Assembly (NCBI GenBank): GCA_963682025.1
Contig: OY821517.1
Location: 292,841,670 to 292,905,669 of the forward strand
Origin: Cordilura impudica
Taxonomy: Eukaryota; Arthropoda; Insecta; Diptera; Scathophagidae
Direction of reading: 5' to 3'
Length of the DNA: 64,000 nt
Shown here: positions 1-11,489 of the stretch, in pieces
Layout: the number at the start of each line of letters is the position of its first letter
Position numbering within the stretch: the first letter of the stretch is position 1
Position numbers and translations under genes: made by a program
Notes under the pieces: model-generated
Told to the model about the DNA's origin: nothing
Databases searched by the model: none
The model's input: only the letters and a program-made list of their open reading frames with translations

Positions 1-550
1 TGTTTTTTTTTTTTTTTTTTTTTCTATTTTGAAAAATAAAACAAATCTCTATCGTTTTCTGTATGGTTGGCTAAATTTTTATTGTACATATTGTGGAGGA
101 ATTAGTCAGTTAATATGCTTTCGTTTGTGTTTGCTCTTGATCTCGTTGTGTCTGCTGCTGTCTGTTGATAATGAGTTTTGTTGTATTTGCGCCTGCCTCT
201 GCATCAAAGTTTAAATATGCAATTCGTTTAGTTTAGTTGTTTTTTTTTTTTGTTTTTTTGGGAGAATGAAATGAACAAAATGTTTTTTTTTTGTGTCAAA
301 AAATTGTGTTTGTGTTCGCTTTTTAGAAATTCTAATATTTGTGTATGAATGCTAAAAAAAAAAAAATAATCGGAATAGAGATCAAAATCTATTCATCAAA
401 TATCGAATAATCAATCCATCGTGAAAAGTACTTATTTAGGAAGGGATCGTAGGATCACCGCTCTGATTACGCTGAAGTTTGTATTCAGTCAAGAATGATA
501 AAACTAAACACCTAGTTAGCTACACGTAACCGTCACCTAACGTGTCACCT

Positions 551-591
<41 letters not shown>

Positions 592-1169
592 TTACATGAA
601 AAGCATTTAGAACGTCCCAAACGTCTGTTTTGAAAATAGATTATTGCTGCGTTTGTACGTGATATTTGTGAACAACTGATAAAGTTTGGTTAATTTTATA
701 CAGCAACATACTGGTTCGTTTTTTACGTTCTATAATTGCACTAAATGCCAACGTTACACTTACGGTGCGGTTAAATTTTAACAACGTGTGGTTAATTCGG
801 CGTTAAAGATTTCGCCATCACGCAGACAGTATTACAATTTTCTGACGTCACGCAAACTGTGTTCCTATTGGCTAATAATTTCCACCATAAACATAACAGT
901 GGGACAATTTATTATTTTTCTCCTCAAATTATTTGTTAACAAAAAAAAATTTATATCTATAATTTGTTAATTTAATTAAAAAAGATTGTTTAACTTCTTC
1001 ATTTGTTTCAATGTCCTTTGCTTCTAACAAATGTTTTTTGAAAATATCCGCTATTTTGAAAAATGAATGAATTTGATGACTTACTTAGCCCACCTTCACT
1101 TAGGTGGTTAAACCCATGAGTAGATCGAGTTCTCTAGACTTGTTTTTTTTTTTACAAGGTTCCCAACTA
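1..1169. other. AT-rich DNA without a recognisable gene
   Basis: The stretch holds long T runs (1-23 and about 39 T at 552-590) and short frames with no recognisable protein. A perfect CRE-type palindrome TGACGTCA lies at 843-850, in a slightly richer patch (780-900). With no identifiable transcript beside it, I cannot call it a promoter. Confidence 0.5.
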
Positions 1170-1330
1170 TTACATAAAACATAAATTTTTCGCAAGAATT
1201 TATAATTTTCACACATGAAACAGTCTTGGTAGCCCTTACGAGGAAACTATTATGTCATATAACAGGAAATTATGCGCATGGCGTAATCTTTAGTTTTATC
1301 ATTCTTGATATACAGTCACTTCAAGCCAAA
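1170..1330 (+). mobile_element. Fragment of the same LINE family as 17225-18780
   Basis: The segment is similar at nucleotide level to the reverse complement of about 18590-18780, including the stretch reading HITGNYAHGVIF here and HITAKHSDGVIF there. It covers the region just upstream of the RT palm and ends where the mini-me-like fragment begins. Too short to code for anything. Confidence 0.6.
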
Positions 1331-1400
1331 CCCGAACACCGTGGTAAAATATTTTTGTTCCTCAATACATTTGACCTATATCAAATTTTTGTAATTCAAG

Positions 1401-1617
1401 TAAGAAAATCTGGACAGATTATACTATACCCCATACCATGCGTTCAGGTCTAACTATTTGGATATAGAAAATAACCATAAACCAAATCTGAGTGCCATTG
1501 TTATTAATTTTTTTTGTCCGCAAATATGAAAAAGTTCATATCGGCTGTTATATTTAGTTAAAAACAGCATTACAAACTCAATATACCCTGACCACATAGT
1601 AGTGAAGGATATAAATA
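1401..1617 (-). mobile_element. Family B mini-me-like copy, internally deleted
   Basis: Shows TAAGAAAAT, a decayed version of the family hairpin, CATACCATGCGTT, the TTGGATATAGAAAATAA block, the ATATGAAAAAGTTCATATCGG block, and then jumps to the other terminus (CCACATAGTAGTG...GGATATAAA). About 500 bases of the middle, including the GTCY tract, are missing compared with the full copy at 18912-19702. Confidence 0.65.
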
Positions 1618-1787
1618 CTACAGAAAAACTATATAAAAGTGCTGCACAAGCCAAATTCAGACAGACTGCAACCACGACTTAAATAATTGCAACCCTCCAT
1701 TATTTTTGTAGCCAACTTTTCTGAGTAAATTTAAAATAATCGTATCTAGGGGAATCCGAAATTTTAATTTTTTTGTTCTTTGTACAG

Positions 1788-2195
1788 GCAAAATTATACA
1801 CAAGGAAGACAAACTAGCATTGAAGTTAGAGAACTAATTGTTCAACAATCCAAAAAGGGAAAAAGTGTGCGTGAAATCTCGAAAATAATTGACAGGAGCC
1901 ATTCAACTGTAAGCTATCCCTTTTTAAGTGCACCAACCTGAAACCGACAGTAAAGCATGTGGGTGATCAGTGATAGCGATCTTGGTTGTTGTATAGCGTC
2001 CCCCACGTCATGAAAACATCACACCAGGGCCCTGAAATAAATCCTATAGAAAATTTGTGGGATTATCTCAACAAAATGGTTGTCGAACACATGGAACATG
2101 GAAAAAATACCGACTGACTATTGCCAAATATTAGTCGAATCAATCTCCAAGAAACTCAAAAGGGTTATAAAGAACAAGGGATTGCATAAAAAATA
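1788..2195 (+). pseudogene. Tc1-like transposase relic, internally deleted
   Basis: The 5' part translates as an N-terminal helix-turn-helix of a Tc1-type transposase (RQTSIEVRELIVQQSKKGK, then VREISKIIDRSHSTV). It then jumps to the C-terminus: GPEINPIENLWDYLNKMV matches the Tc1 motif around the third catalytic residue (SPDLNPIENLW). The central domain with the first two catalytic aspartates is missing and later frames carry stops. It could not encode an active enzyme. I did not find clear terminal inverted repeats. Related Tc1-type remains lie at 45286-47280, but the sequences are not close. Confidence 0.7.
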
Positions 2196-2348
2196 TTAAT
2201 TTATTGCAGATAACTACAATTAAACATCTTTGAAGACGTCCCAGTTTGGCTTGCGCTCTTTTTTCTTTATTAGTTGAAATATTTTTTTCGTTTATTTAAA
2301 TTATGCTGAATGAATTTTAATTTTGTTTTGTGTTTTTGGTAGCTTATA

Positions 2349-3081
2349 TCTGTGGTTTTCTAGAATAACCGCGTATGTCATAATATCAAAATGTTCAGGG
2401 GAGCCAAAAAACGTTATATTTGAAATTATGGGCTCGATATATAGTTTTTAGAACATTTTATTTAACAGTCCTGCAGATATAGGCAATAAATACTTTATAT
2501 AAAATTTTGAGTCAAAAATATTCAGAGGAATAGATCCTAGAGAAGGACGAAAAAAAAAACAATATGTAAATAACACTTTAAGTGAAAAAGAAAACTACCA
2601 ATATGCAACCACCCATGTAGACATAAGTGGTTGTTGCTTGAAAAATGATTTTTTTTGTTCGTCAACAAAAATTTACCGGGACTAAGGATGAGAATATAAC
2701 AACGTATCAAAAATAATAGTGACAAAAAATAACAGAAATAAAGACAAAAGTTTTTATAAGTGGTTATAAACTGAAAAATAATCCAAAATAATTTTGCATT
2801 TTTTTTTTTTTCATTAATAACAACGTATGCCGCTATGTGTCGTTTTCTGAGAAAATAATTTGTCAGCGATCAAACGTAGGTTGACATACGTCGATAGTGC
2901 TGCAAATTAATTTAATAAACATTAAGTTACGTCGTTATTTAAATATAAAACTCAGAAATGGTCAATATTTTTTAAACAAAAATTGAACACATGTAAAGAG
3001 CGTTAAAAATTAATATATTTGGCATCGTTAACTCAAAACTGACAAAATTGGACATACGCGGTTATTCCAGAAAACCACAGA
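2349..3081. mobile_element. TA-flanked non-autonomous inverted-repeat element
   Basis: Inverted ends match over about 30 bases: TCTGTGGTTTTCTAGAATAA at 2349 onward against TCTGTGGTTTTCTGGAATAA on the opposite strand from 3081, continuing into CCGCGTATGTC. Both ends are flanked by TA (2347-2348, 3082-3083), perhaps TATA. This is the insertion signature of Tc1/mariner elements. The 733-bp interior has no meaningful coding frame, so it would be mobilised in trans. Confidence 0.8.
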
Positions 3082-3189
3082 TATATCCAATCAAAAACCA
3101 AATGACATTATTTTTAATTTTTTTATTATTTCATTTTTGTTGCTATTGCGAATAAAATTAGTTTATAATAGTGTCAGAATTTGGGTTGG

Positions 3190-3535
3190 AGTAACTATCT
3201 GTCTTTCATCCACTTGGGGATGGCGAGAAGGCGATTCCTCTATTCTGAATTTCCCAAGCAGCTCATCACTTCCGGTTTTACACCAAGTATCCTCTGGTAA
3301 TGCGGCTCAGACGCCCGTCTGACTGCAGCTAGAGTGAGAAGGCGCGCAGTTGAGTAACCTGAATGCCAGGCTAACCCCAATCAATGCGTCTCAGGTAATT
3401 AGGTGACATGCAGCTGAAAACAGTCTCTGAAACTCAATTGTTCTTTTGGCGTCTTACGGCCAACCTGCCTAGAGGTTGTTTGCAGCCCCAACACTAGGAT
3501 CGGACAAGGTGGCCTAATCAGTCGTTTTGTTTTAA
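3190..3535. other. Locally GC-richer block of unknown origin
   Basis: The block stands out from its AT-rich surroundings (for example GCGGCTCAGACGCCCGTCTG). It contains no long open frame. Its composition resembles the 5' untranslated or gag-linker DNA of fly non-LTR retrotransposons, but I recognise no specific family, so that is a guess. Confidence 0.35.
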
Positions 3536-3839
3536 ACACAGATTTTTACTGAAACCACAACGTATAACAATTTTGTGGCCCTTTGCTCCTTTTAGGAACC
3601 ACAGGACAAAATATATATATATAACTGTATGTAATTACGATGACAAAACTATCGGAATTGAATGAAAAGTATGACGATATTAAACGGGCATCGATTGAAA
3701 GCCATTTTGAAGAGATATCTAATGGTTTATAAAATATATGAGGAATATCTTTAAAACACACTTTAAGAAAAGGTAGGATTTTATTCCTATTGGAAATTAT
3801 CATATATCAAATTTCAGCACAATCGGAATTTTGGCCTGA

Positions 3840-5345
3840 TAAGACCGCTCCGTTTTTGAGAACTTTTTCCGTTTATTTTAGATGTTTAGATTCTGTAGTC
3901 AGACATCGAAAACTTTCAGATTTTGAGAATTTTTTTTAAGTAGAATCCGCAAGGTTTATACGGACTTTTTTCTATAACAAATGGCCCTAGATTACGTGGA
4001 CCTTTTTCGTTAAATAGAACAATCAGGGGCCTAATCGCCGCACTCGATATCGAGTAAAATCAAGCAAAACTCCATATTTTGGTTTCATATTTATAGAAGA
4101 CGGACAAACTTCAACCTTGTTTCACTTTTACCTTTAAATAGGGTCCATTATTTGTTAACTGTGACAGAGTAAAATTATTCTTAGTATTTGATTTTGAAAA
4201 ATAAAAATATAATTTCGATCGACAAATTTCGATAACGAATGCGATGATTAGACGCCAGATTCTAACTACTTTTATTTATAAGGTTCAGATTCTTGGTAAT
4301 TTTTCGTTAAGCAAAAACTATCAGATTTTGAAAGTTTTTTCCTATGCCAAAAACTGTTCAAGGAGTTTTTGGGATGCCAGTTAATCTTAGTTTGATTAAA
4401 CTCAAGTTTTTAATTTTTAACTCAAATAGTTAAATGTTCTAAGACCGAGATGTTAAACTCACGATTTTTAATGATTCAGTCAAATATTCAATAGCTTGTT
4501 TATAATTGCAAGTTTAACTTAACTAATTTTAACTGAATTCAAGACGAATACTTCTTCATATAGAGAACCCTCATTTGTACTTTTGCAAAATCTATAGTTT
4601 TTGAGTAATGTTTTCTTATAGAAAAATCTCAGACCTCAGCTCTTTTACCAGTAGAAAAAACTTTACATTCTGAGGCATTATTCCTATAGAAAAAACTCAT
4701 ATTCTGAGGACTTTCTCCTACAGAAAAACCTAAGATTTTTAGGATTTTTTCTTAAATAAAAACCTCAGATTTAAATAATAAAATAAAAAATAAAAATAAA
4801 ATAAAAAATCTATTCTGAAAACTTTTTCCTAAAGAAAAAACTTCAGATTCTGAAGACTTTTAGCCAAAGAAAAAACCTCAGATACAAAGGACTTTTTCCA
4901 TTAAAAAAACCTCCGATTCTGAGTAGTTTTCTGATGCCTTTTTCCTAAAGAAAAAACCTAAGATTCTAAGGACTTCCCGTAGATTCTGAGAACTTTTTCC
5001 AGTAAAAAAAATCCTATAGAAAATTCCTCATAATCTGTCGATTTTTTCCCATAGAAAAACCTCAGATTCGAAGGTCTTTTTCCTAATGATTTTCCGATTT
5101 TGTGTAGTTTTTTCTAAAGAAAGACCTTAGATTCTGAGTAGTTTTTCCTATAGAAAAACTCCCAGACTCCAAGGACTTTTTCCTATAGAAAAACAATCAG
5201 AAATTCTATAGAAAAACCTTCGGAAATTCTGAAGGATTTTTTTCGTATAGACAAACCCTGAGCTTCTTAGAACTTTTTCCTATAAAAAAAGCCTTCAGAT
5301 TCTGTGGACTTTTTCTTGTAAAAAAACACTCAGACAATTTTTTTA
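3840..5345. repeat. Degenerate minisatellite of hairpin units
   Basis: Units of roughly 30-45 bases recur with many changes. The best consensus has TCCTATAGAAAAA, then CCTCAGATTCTGAGG (a 6-bp inverted repeat around ATT), then ACTTTTTCC. Each good unit can fold on itself because the A tract before it and the T tract after it also pair. Units are clearest from 4560 to 5340 and more decayed from 3840 to 4380. No coding capacity. Confidence 0.7.
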
Positions 5346-6540
5346 ATTCTAAGATTCGCTTATCTAATCTGTTATAGTCACAATAAATTTCAATACGAAA
5401 ATTAACCAACCAATTTAAGAAGAATGCCTATTAATTTGTTAATACAATTAAAAATAATTAAAATTCCATTTAAACTTTTATCTTTTTAATTACACAAAAA
5501 CAAAAACGAAACGTTTTAAAATTATAAATAAACAAATAAACAACACACAACCGGTAAATGTAACCGGCTAACTAAAACTGACTAATAGAAACTAATGCCA
5601 AAGAACAACAGCACCTCTGGTAGGCAGCAACAGCTGCTGGCTATGCAGCAACAGCAGCAGCCACACAAAAATTAAAAAACAGCACAAGACCTAGATCCAT
5701 TTCAAGACAACAATCGAACATACAGCAAAACATTTAATAGAGAATAAACCAACAACAAACCTATTCAAATAATTAGAATTTCAAACTAGAGCAACTCAAA
5801 TCCATATCATAAAAGGGGGAAGAGACTCAAAAGGAAATTGTAAGACAAAAACCACGAAGAACTTAAAACAAGAAAATAAAAATTGACTAACTGCCAAGAA
5901 TGGTACGGAAGAAAAAACTAAACACAAGCTGAGGAAATACAAACAGGCGGAGGAAATACAAACAGAATAGCTGAAAGTAATTGGAATAACGAGAACTAAA
6001 AAAGGTATAAACATGGAAATTACATCGACTTTATAAACGATCAACACTGTGCTTGTGCTTTTGAGTACTCCTCGTATCTTTGTCTCCATGTCTTGTTGAG
6101 GTTGACTACATGCAATATTTTTGCATAATATTTGTTTTTTAATATTTTCTTTGATTTTTTTTATATCGCCATCAAGTTCTTTGTTCACCATAAATAAAGT
6201 TGTGAAATTTACCACATTTGAATGAACATATGAAAACGATACAACTAGACTGGTAACGGTATTGAATTGGTGACGGTAATAATAAACATTTTATAGTACG
6301 CGTATCATAACCGACTAAAATTATCTCACTTCTTATTATATTATTATACGCTTCATATATTATGCAGAACACCTCTGTTTATAAGTTATTTAGTTGGGTG
6401 GAATAACTGGTTTATTCTTATCCAGAGCAGCTTGGTATTGAAAATGATCTTAGTCGGTGGTCCATTGGATATGATATGAGTGAATTTCTTGTTATATAGA
6501 AAGATTATTCAGTTATCTTCAAAATCAAAAATTACAAAAG
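5346..6540. other. AT-rich DNA with a short CAG tract
   Basis: Contains GCAGCAACAGCAGCAGCC near 5644 within a tiny frame (start near 5596, about 25 codons, glutamine-rich). CAG tracts are common in fly exons and untranslated regions, but no splice-supported gene surrounds it. A 139-codon reverse frame (6215-5796) is hydrophobic and low-complexity and resembles nothing I know. Confidence 0.4.
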
Positions 6541-6805
6541 AAAGGGTAAATTTTGATAAAATTTAAAATAAATTTCTTAAAAAAAGTAGTTTTTAAAATA
6601 GGGTACCTTTTAAAGAAAGGTAATTCTTTAAAAAAGGTACTTTATTAGGAAAAAGTACTTTTTTTAATTAAAGGTTATTTTTTTTTAAAAAAGAGGTACT
6701 TTTTTAAGAAAGGTAATATTTTAAAAGAGATAAATTTTTAAGAAAGGAAATTTTTTAAGAATAGTAATTTTTTAAGAAAAGTATTTTTTTTTTAAATTTA
6801 TTTTT
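6541..6805. repeat. AT-rich degenerate tandem repeat (AAGGTAATTTTTTAAGAA-like)
   Basis: Irregular repetitions of GGTACTTTTTTAAGAA and GGTAATTTTTTAAGAA with variable A and T run lengths, ending at the mariner relic. Confidence 0.6.
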
Positions 6806-7480
6806 TTAATCAGAGGGAGCTTAATCTGGCGAACTTTAATTCATGGATTTAAGCCATTGCAATAGTGGATGTCTTTATGAAACAATACTTTATTTTTCAG
6901 CAAATGCGGCCTTTTATCCTTAATTTCGGCACTTAAACACTGCATTGTTTTTCCACTCGTCGTTGATTGTTTTTCCTTTTTGATAATCAATAAAAATTAT
7001 CCCAGACGTCATAATCTTGTCTGCAGACGACACTGTCTTCGCCTTCTTTAGACAAGATTCTCCAATTTCAGTCCACCGTTCCTTTGCCTCAGGTATGAAG
7101 TGGTGGACCCACGTCTCATCCATGGTCAAACATTCTACTGAAACATCTTCAGACTCTGGTTTTGTTTTATTGTGAGCAAATGCGACACCCATCCTGCGAA
7201 CTGATTTCTCATCTCCAAATTTTCGGTCAATAGGTGATTTATAGAACTTTTTGAAATTCCTATCATTTCATATAGCACACGCACCTTCAGCCGACGATCA
7301 TCCAATACCATTTTTGAGATTTTCTTAACCGCTTCCGGCATTACCAACGAAATTGGTCGACACTTCGGTGTTTGTCATGACAGCTCGTATGGTCTCGTTT
7401 AAACTCTGCCACCCAATATGTTATAGTCGTAAACGAAATAGCAGACAACCTCAGACTAAAATCTAGCTCGGTTTTAATAT
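6806..7480 (-). pseudogene. Mariner transposase relic
   Basis: On the reverse strand the translation runs through typical mariner blocks: PISLVMPEAVKKISKMVLDD, then KVRVLYEMIGISKSSINHLL (second helix-turn-helix), LTENLEMRNQFAGWVSHLLT, MDETWVHHFIPEAKERW (first catalytic D in MDETW), KKAKTVSSADKIMTSG and IIFIDYQKGKTIN. The frame changes near 7200, and the remainder to 6806 (reading like VLFHKD and a decayed SPDLAP block) carries stops. Catalytic regions are present but broken. This is a different lineage from the mariners at 10556, 20573 and 59578 because it has the MDETW/FIDY signature rather than SDEAHFW/QQDGATCHTA. No intact ends were found. Confidence 0.85.
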
Positions 7481-7544
7481 AGGTTGGTGAGACCTTCCAA
7501 ATGAAAGTATTGAATTACATAACAGTGACTAACTTTTCCATTTT

Positions 7545-8295
7545 TACAAATTCACTGAGATTGTTTACTTTTTAATGGCTCAAAAAAGAATATAAATAAA
7601 TAAATACTAAACAACGTGGGTGCCACTTTTCACCAAAGTAATTTTTTTCAAACTACTGCCGCCATTTATACGTCAGATCAGGTATTTCTAGGACGGCCCT
7701 ATTATGTCTATTTTGTGCTTTTTTTATAATTAGCAATTTATAACTGGTTGCTTTTAAAACAAGTGCTCGTTAAGAGCAGAAAATTCACACAGAAAACCGA
7801 ATAATGAAGTTATTAACCGAATTTCAGGTTGATAATAATTATGAATCTGTTGTCCAAGCAGAAACATTTTTGTAACTAAGGTTTGACTGAAAGGTTAAGG
7901 CCATGAACTAAGAAACATGAAGTCTTTGAATCGTACACTGATCAGGACATGAGAAAGTAAAAAAATATTCGATCTCACAATTTAAACCGAATATAATTGA
8001 AATAAAACAGAATTGAAGATAAGAGAGAAAGAAAATTAAATAAGAAATGACTTAACACTTTCATGCCCGAATTAATTGGGGCGTGGTTAAACATTCTTCA
8101 AGTTTATGTAGTTGCTAGTTTAGACCTAAATATGAATCGATATCAAGTTCAAAGTCCTATGTATCCTGGTTTAGCCGTTATGTAATGTTGCCTATAGGCA
8201 ACATTGTTTGAAAAATTACTGACCACCGTCTAAAAGTATTTTAAAATCTTTATTTTCTAATTTTCTTACCTTTAAACAATATTTTTGAGCATATT
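7545..8295. other. AT-rich DNA, nothing recognised
   Basis: No coding frame, RNA gene or repeat that I can match to another part of the window. An unmatched segment reading CTACTGCCGCCATTTATACG lies near 7655. Confidence 0.4.
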
Positions 8296-8651
8296 AATAG
8301 GCTAGGCGATTTCTTGTGACCGATGTTTTCTTCTACCGTTTTATCTCGATTTTGACCCAACCTATATTATATGAAAGGTATTTCATTTTGGCTGATTTGC
8401 AGATTTACAAATTTTTAAATTATTTCCTTTTTTTGAGTAAATTGCATTTAAAGTTGCTACTAACACATACATTAAATTATACAATGCTATGTGTGTGTTT
8501 ATTAAATTTTTTAATGTGTTTGTAATAAAAATGAATTTGTTTTTTTGTATTGATTTGTAAATTGGCTATAATTGATTAGCATACCTTTAGGATCTTTATT
8601 TAATGACAAAATAAAATTTGCTAGAATTTGCACTCGAATTTCGAGGGTTGG
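8296..8651 (-). repeat. Dispersed repeat family C, copy 1
   Basis: Reverse-complement match to the copies at 16624-17210 and 51847-52211. Shared blocks include AATAGGCTAGGCGATTTCTT, CTACCGTTTTATC, GAGTAAATTGCAT and GCACTCGAATTTCGAG. One edge carries CTCGAATTTCGAG, a near-palindrome, and the other CTATTAATA. No coding capacity; probably a short non-autonomous transposon. Confidence 0.75.
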
Positions 8652-9131
8652 AATCTGCTAGTTTAAATTTAAACTTTTAAATATCTCTATACTTTTTTTT
8701 TGATTATTTGTAAACTCACTTTTTACAGAAAAAAAAATTTACATGTGGAATCAAATAAAATTAGCTCTCAGATGATCTCTATCAAAGAAAATATTTGCAA
8801 TTAGACTTGCACAAGCTACTCTGAGAAAAAAAACCCGTCGGGCATTAAAGGGTTAATGTATGAACAATTTCATCATCCGAATGAAAAAGTATTTGTTTAA
8901 GAGGGTAAGTTCATTTTCATAATATGCATGAACAATTTGAATGAAATTTTTTTTGAAATATATTGTCTCATGCTCAATTTATATAGTTTTTGTAAAAATT
9001 CATTCCCTGCATGCATTTTTTTCTTTGTCTGATTATTTTCTATGCTCATTAATAACCTCTTGCATTATGCTCGTACTAGGATTGAAGACCTCTTCTTGAA
9101 ACTCATGGAATAAGGTATCGTACCTACATTA

Positions 9132-9478
9132 TTTATACCCTATATCACTATGTGGTTAAGCTATAATGACTTAATGTTGATGTTTGTAACTACCAAAAAT
9201 ATTTAAACTAGATCCGTCCGTCTTTTATTATACCGATCGAAATTGCACGGAAATTTCTCAAATTTTGATTGTATATGTTTTGCAAAAAATAAGTGACCAA
9301 ATATGGTTAGGATCGGTCCATTTTCCGACCTAGTCCCTACATAAATAAGTATTCATATCCGAATGCAACAAAATTAATAACAATGTCACTCAAATTTGAT
9401 TTATGCTTATTTTCTATATGTAATTAGTTGGACCTATCAGACAATTTTCTTACTTGTTTTCTTGATTGTTTTGTTTCT
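9132..9478 (+). mobile_element. Family B mini-me-like copy, shortened
   Basis: Begins TTTATACCCTATATCACTAT and ends CAATTTTCTTACTTGTTTTC. Internal blocks GTTACTACCAAAAATATTT-like, TCCGTCCGTC, AAAAATAAGTGACCAAATAT and TTGGACCTA match the full copy. The palindromic hairpin expected before CAATTTTC is deleted. Confidence 0.75.
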
Positions 9479-10553
9479 TAGTTTAGTTATATAAAATTAT
9501 ATAAAATTATAATTATTTTATTTTTTTTTTTTCAAATAAAGAACTCTGAACATCTTTATTTTGTTCCTATCATCGGGAAAAAGTTTTCCCGGGATTCGAG
9601 AAATTGCATTTCTTACTCATAGCCCATTTACGTATATGGCATAGTTATAACTAGCTTTTGAGGATAAGCTAGTTATAAGTAGCTTTTATTTATAAGCTAG
9701 TTTATTTTCTGGTTTATAACCAGATTTCCAATATTAAACAGAAGCTAGTGTCATAACTACCTTGAGATAATCTAGTTACAACCTGGTAATTTTTCAAAAT
9801 GCAATTCTGGTTTTTCTGCATTCAGTTTGTAGGACGGTTCATTTGGCATTTAATTATTTTTTATTTTCATTTGAAAATCATAATAATGGTTAAAAAACAT
9901 CCAGGTTATTCCAAAAGCAGCAGCGACAAAATGATTTAACTATAGTTCACTGGCATGATTCCATTATTTTAATCGTAAGTTCAACTTTTAGTTTAAGAGT
10001 TTGTCAGTATGTTGTTGGAACGCGACGCTCTCTTTCGTTGGAAATATTGTTCGCCATTATCTGCAAAATTAATAATCCGACAAAAAAGTATATGGTAAGT
10101 CAATTAAAAATCAACCCATTTCGGACATTTTCTTTTTTTTTTTAAATTTTTAAACACGATTTTTTTTTATAAAGCTTATTATCCCGAAACTTGATTGTAT
10201 ATAAGTTGTAAATATACTAACCAATATACATATATACCCAAAACTTCAAGCTATCCGATAATATACATTTTGGTGTTAGTTTTTCGGTTGCATCTGCCGA
10301 CTAAATTCAGTTGTGTTAACCAAACCTTCATGTGACTATAGCTAAAAAAAAAAAATCTATTGCATGCCTTATTTAAGTGCTGGGCCAATGTTTTACTGAT
10401 CGTATCTTTCTGACTTGGTAACCAATAAAATTAAAAAATATATATTTTTCATTACAATCAATAAGAAAAAATCGCGTAAAAATTGTAATTATCGTAATAA
10501 ATGTTCTACCCTAGACAAGCCGATTTAAAATTTGTTAGGTATTGCCTTCTTTG
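9479..10553. other. AT-rich DNA with a short perfect hairpin
   Basis: No gene recognised. ATAACTAGCTT and AAGCTAGTTAT form an inverted repeat with an 8-base loop near 9647-9676, repeated in weaker form downstream (TAAGCTAGTTTA, near 9710). Could be a small foldback relic. Confidence 0.4.
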
Positions 10554-10555
10554 TA

Positions 10556-11487
10556 AAGGGTCCGCCAAATAACTTTCTTTTTTTTTTTGAAAATGCTATA
10601 AAAAAAACTACTAAATATTATCTCAATTTTTTTTTTTTTATTTGAAAGTATAATCCTTCCGGTTAATAATGGAAAATAATTTCATTCAAATGGCTGCCTC
10701 GGCTGGCCATGCAGTAGCCTACACGATCAGTCCAATTTTTAAGCACATTATCGATTGTGTGTAGCTGTATTTCACCAGTATTTCACGAATATTGTCCTTT
10801 AAAGCGTCAATTGTCTCTGGCTTGTTGGCGTGTCACTTATCTTTGAGGGCACCCCACAAATAATAGTCCAACGGTGTCAAATCGCAGCTCCGAGGTGGCC
10901 AAACGACATCAGCTCTGCGGCTGATAATGCGATCTTCAAAAACAGGGCGCAAAACATCGAGTGTAGCTTCGGCTGTGTGGCACGTAGCGCCGTCCTGTTG
11001 AAACCAAATGTGTCCAATATCCTCCTCTTCAATTTTTGTGAACAAAAATACGTTCAACATGGCCCGATAACGATCGCCATTGACTTTAACGGCCACTCCT
11101 AGCTCATTTTCGAAGAAAAATGGCCCAATTATGCCTCTGGACCAAAATCCGCACCAAACAGTGACTCGTTTTGGCTGTATCGGCTTTTCAATGTATGCGT
11201 GCGGGTTTTCTGTGCCCCAAATGCGACAATTTTGCTTGTTTACATACCCGCCAATATCAAAATGAGCTTCATCTGAAAAGGTGATTTTTTTTTTTTGGCA
11301 AAATCGGTATCATGATTTTCAAAGTAATGTCGCAATATTTCCCAGCGTTGTTCAAGCGTATACACAACCATATTCGTTCAGCGGAAGGATAAGACTAATT
11401 ATCTGTCAAATCAGACATGAGCTAAGTGTTACCATTCACGAAATAAGCGCTAGTTGAAAAAAAAAAAACGTTAGATGGCGGACCCTT
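10556..11487 (-). mobile_element. Mariner-like element with AAGGGTCCGCC ends, deleted transposase
   Basis: Inverted ends AAGGGTCCGCCA lie at both termini and TA flanks both sides (10554-10555, 11488-11489). The reverse-strand reading starts MVVYTLEQRWEILRHYFEN near 11370, then a deletion removes the rest of the DNA-binding half and joins it to the catalytic domain in another frame: SDEAHFDIGGYVNKQNCRIW, VTVWCGFWSRGIIGPFFFE, WFQQDGATCHTAEATLDV, WPPRSCDLTPLDYYLWGALK. A stop (codon after ALKDK) and further frame changes follow. The catalytic acids are visible but the gene is dead. Close relative of the copy at 20573-21033, more distant from the intact 59578-60883 element. Confidence 0.88.
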
Positions 11488-11489
11488 TA

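Noticed and set aside
3190..3535. A host exon, because of its higher G+C
   Set aside because: No extended frame or splice logic; more likely a fragment of a retrotransposon, family unknown.
5796..6215. A 139-codon reverse frame with hydrophobic stretches
   Set aside because: No recognisable motif, biased AT-driven composition, no supporting splice or regulatory signals.
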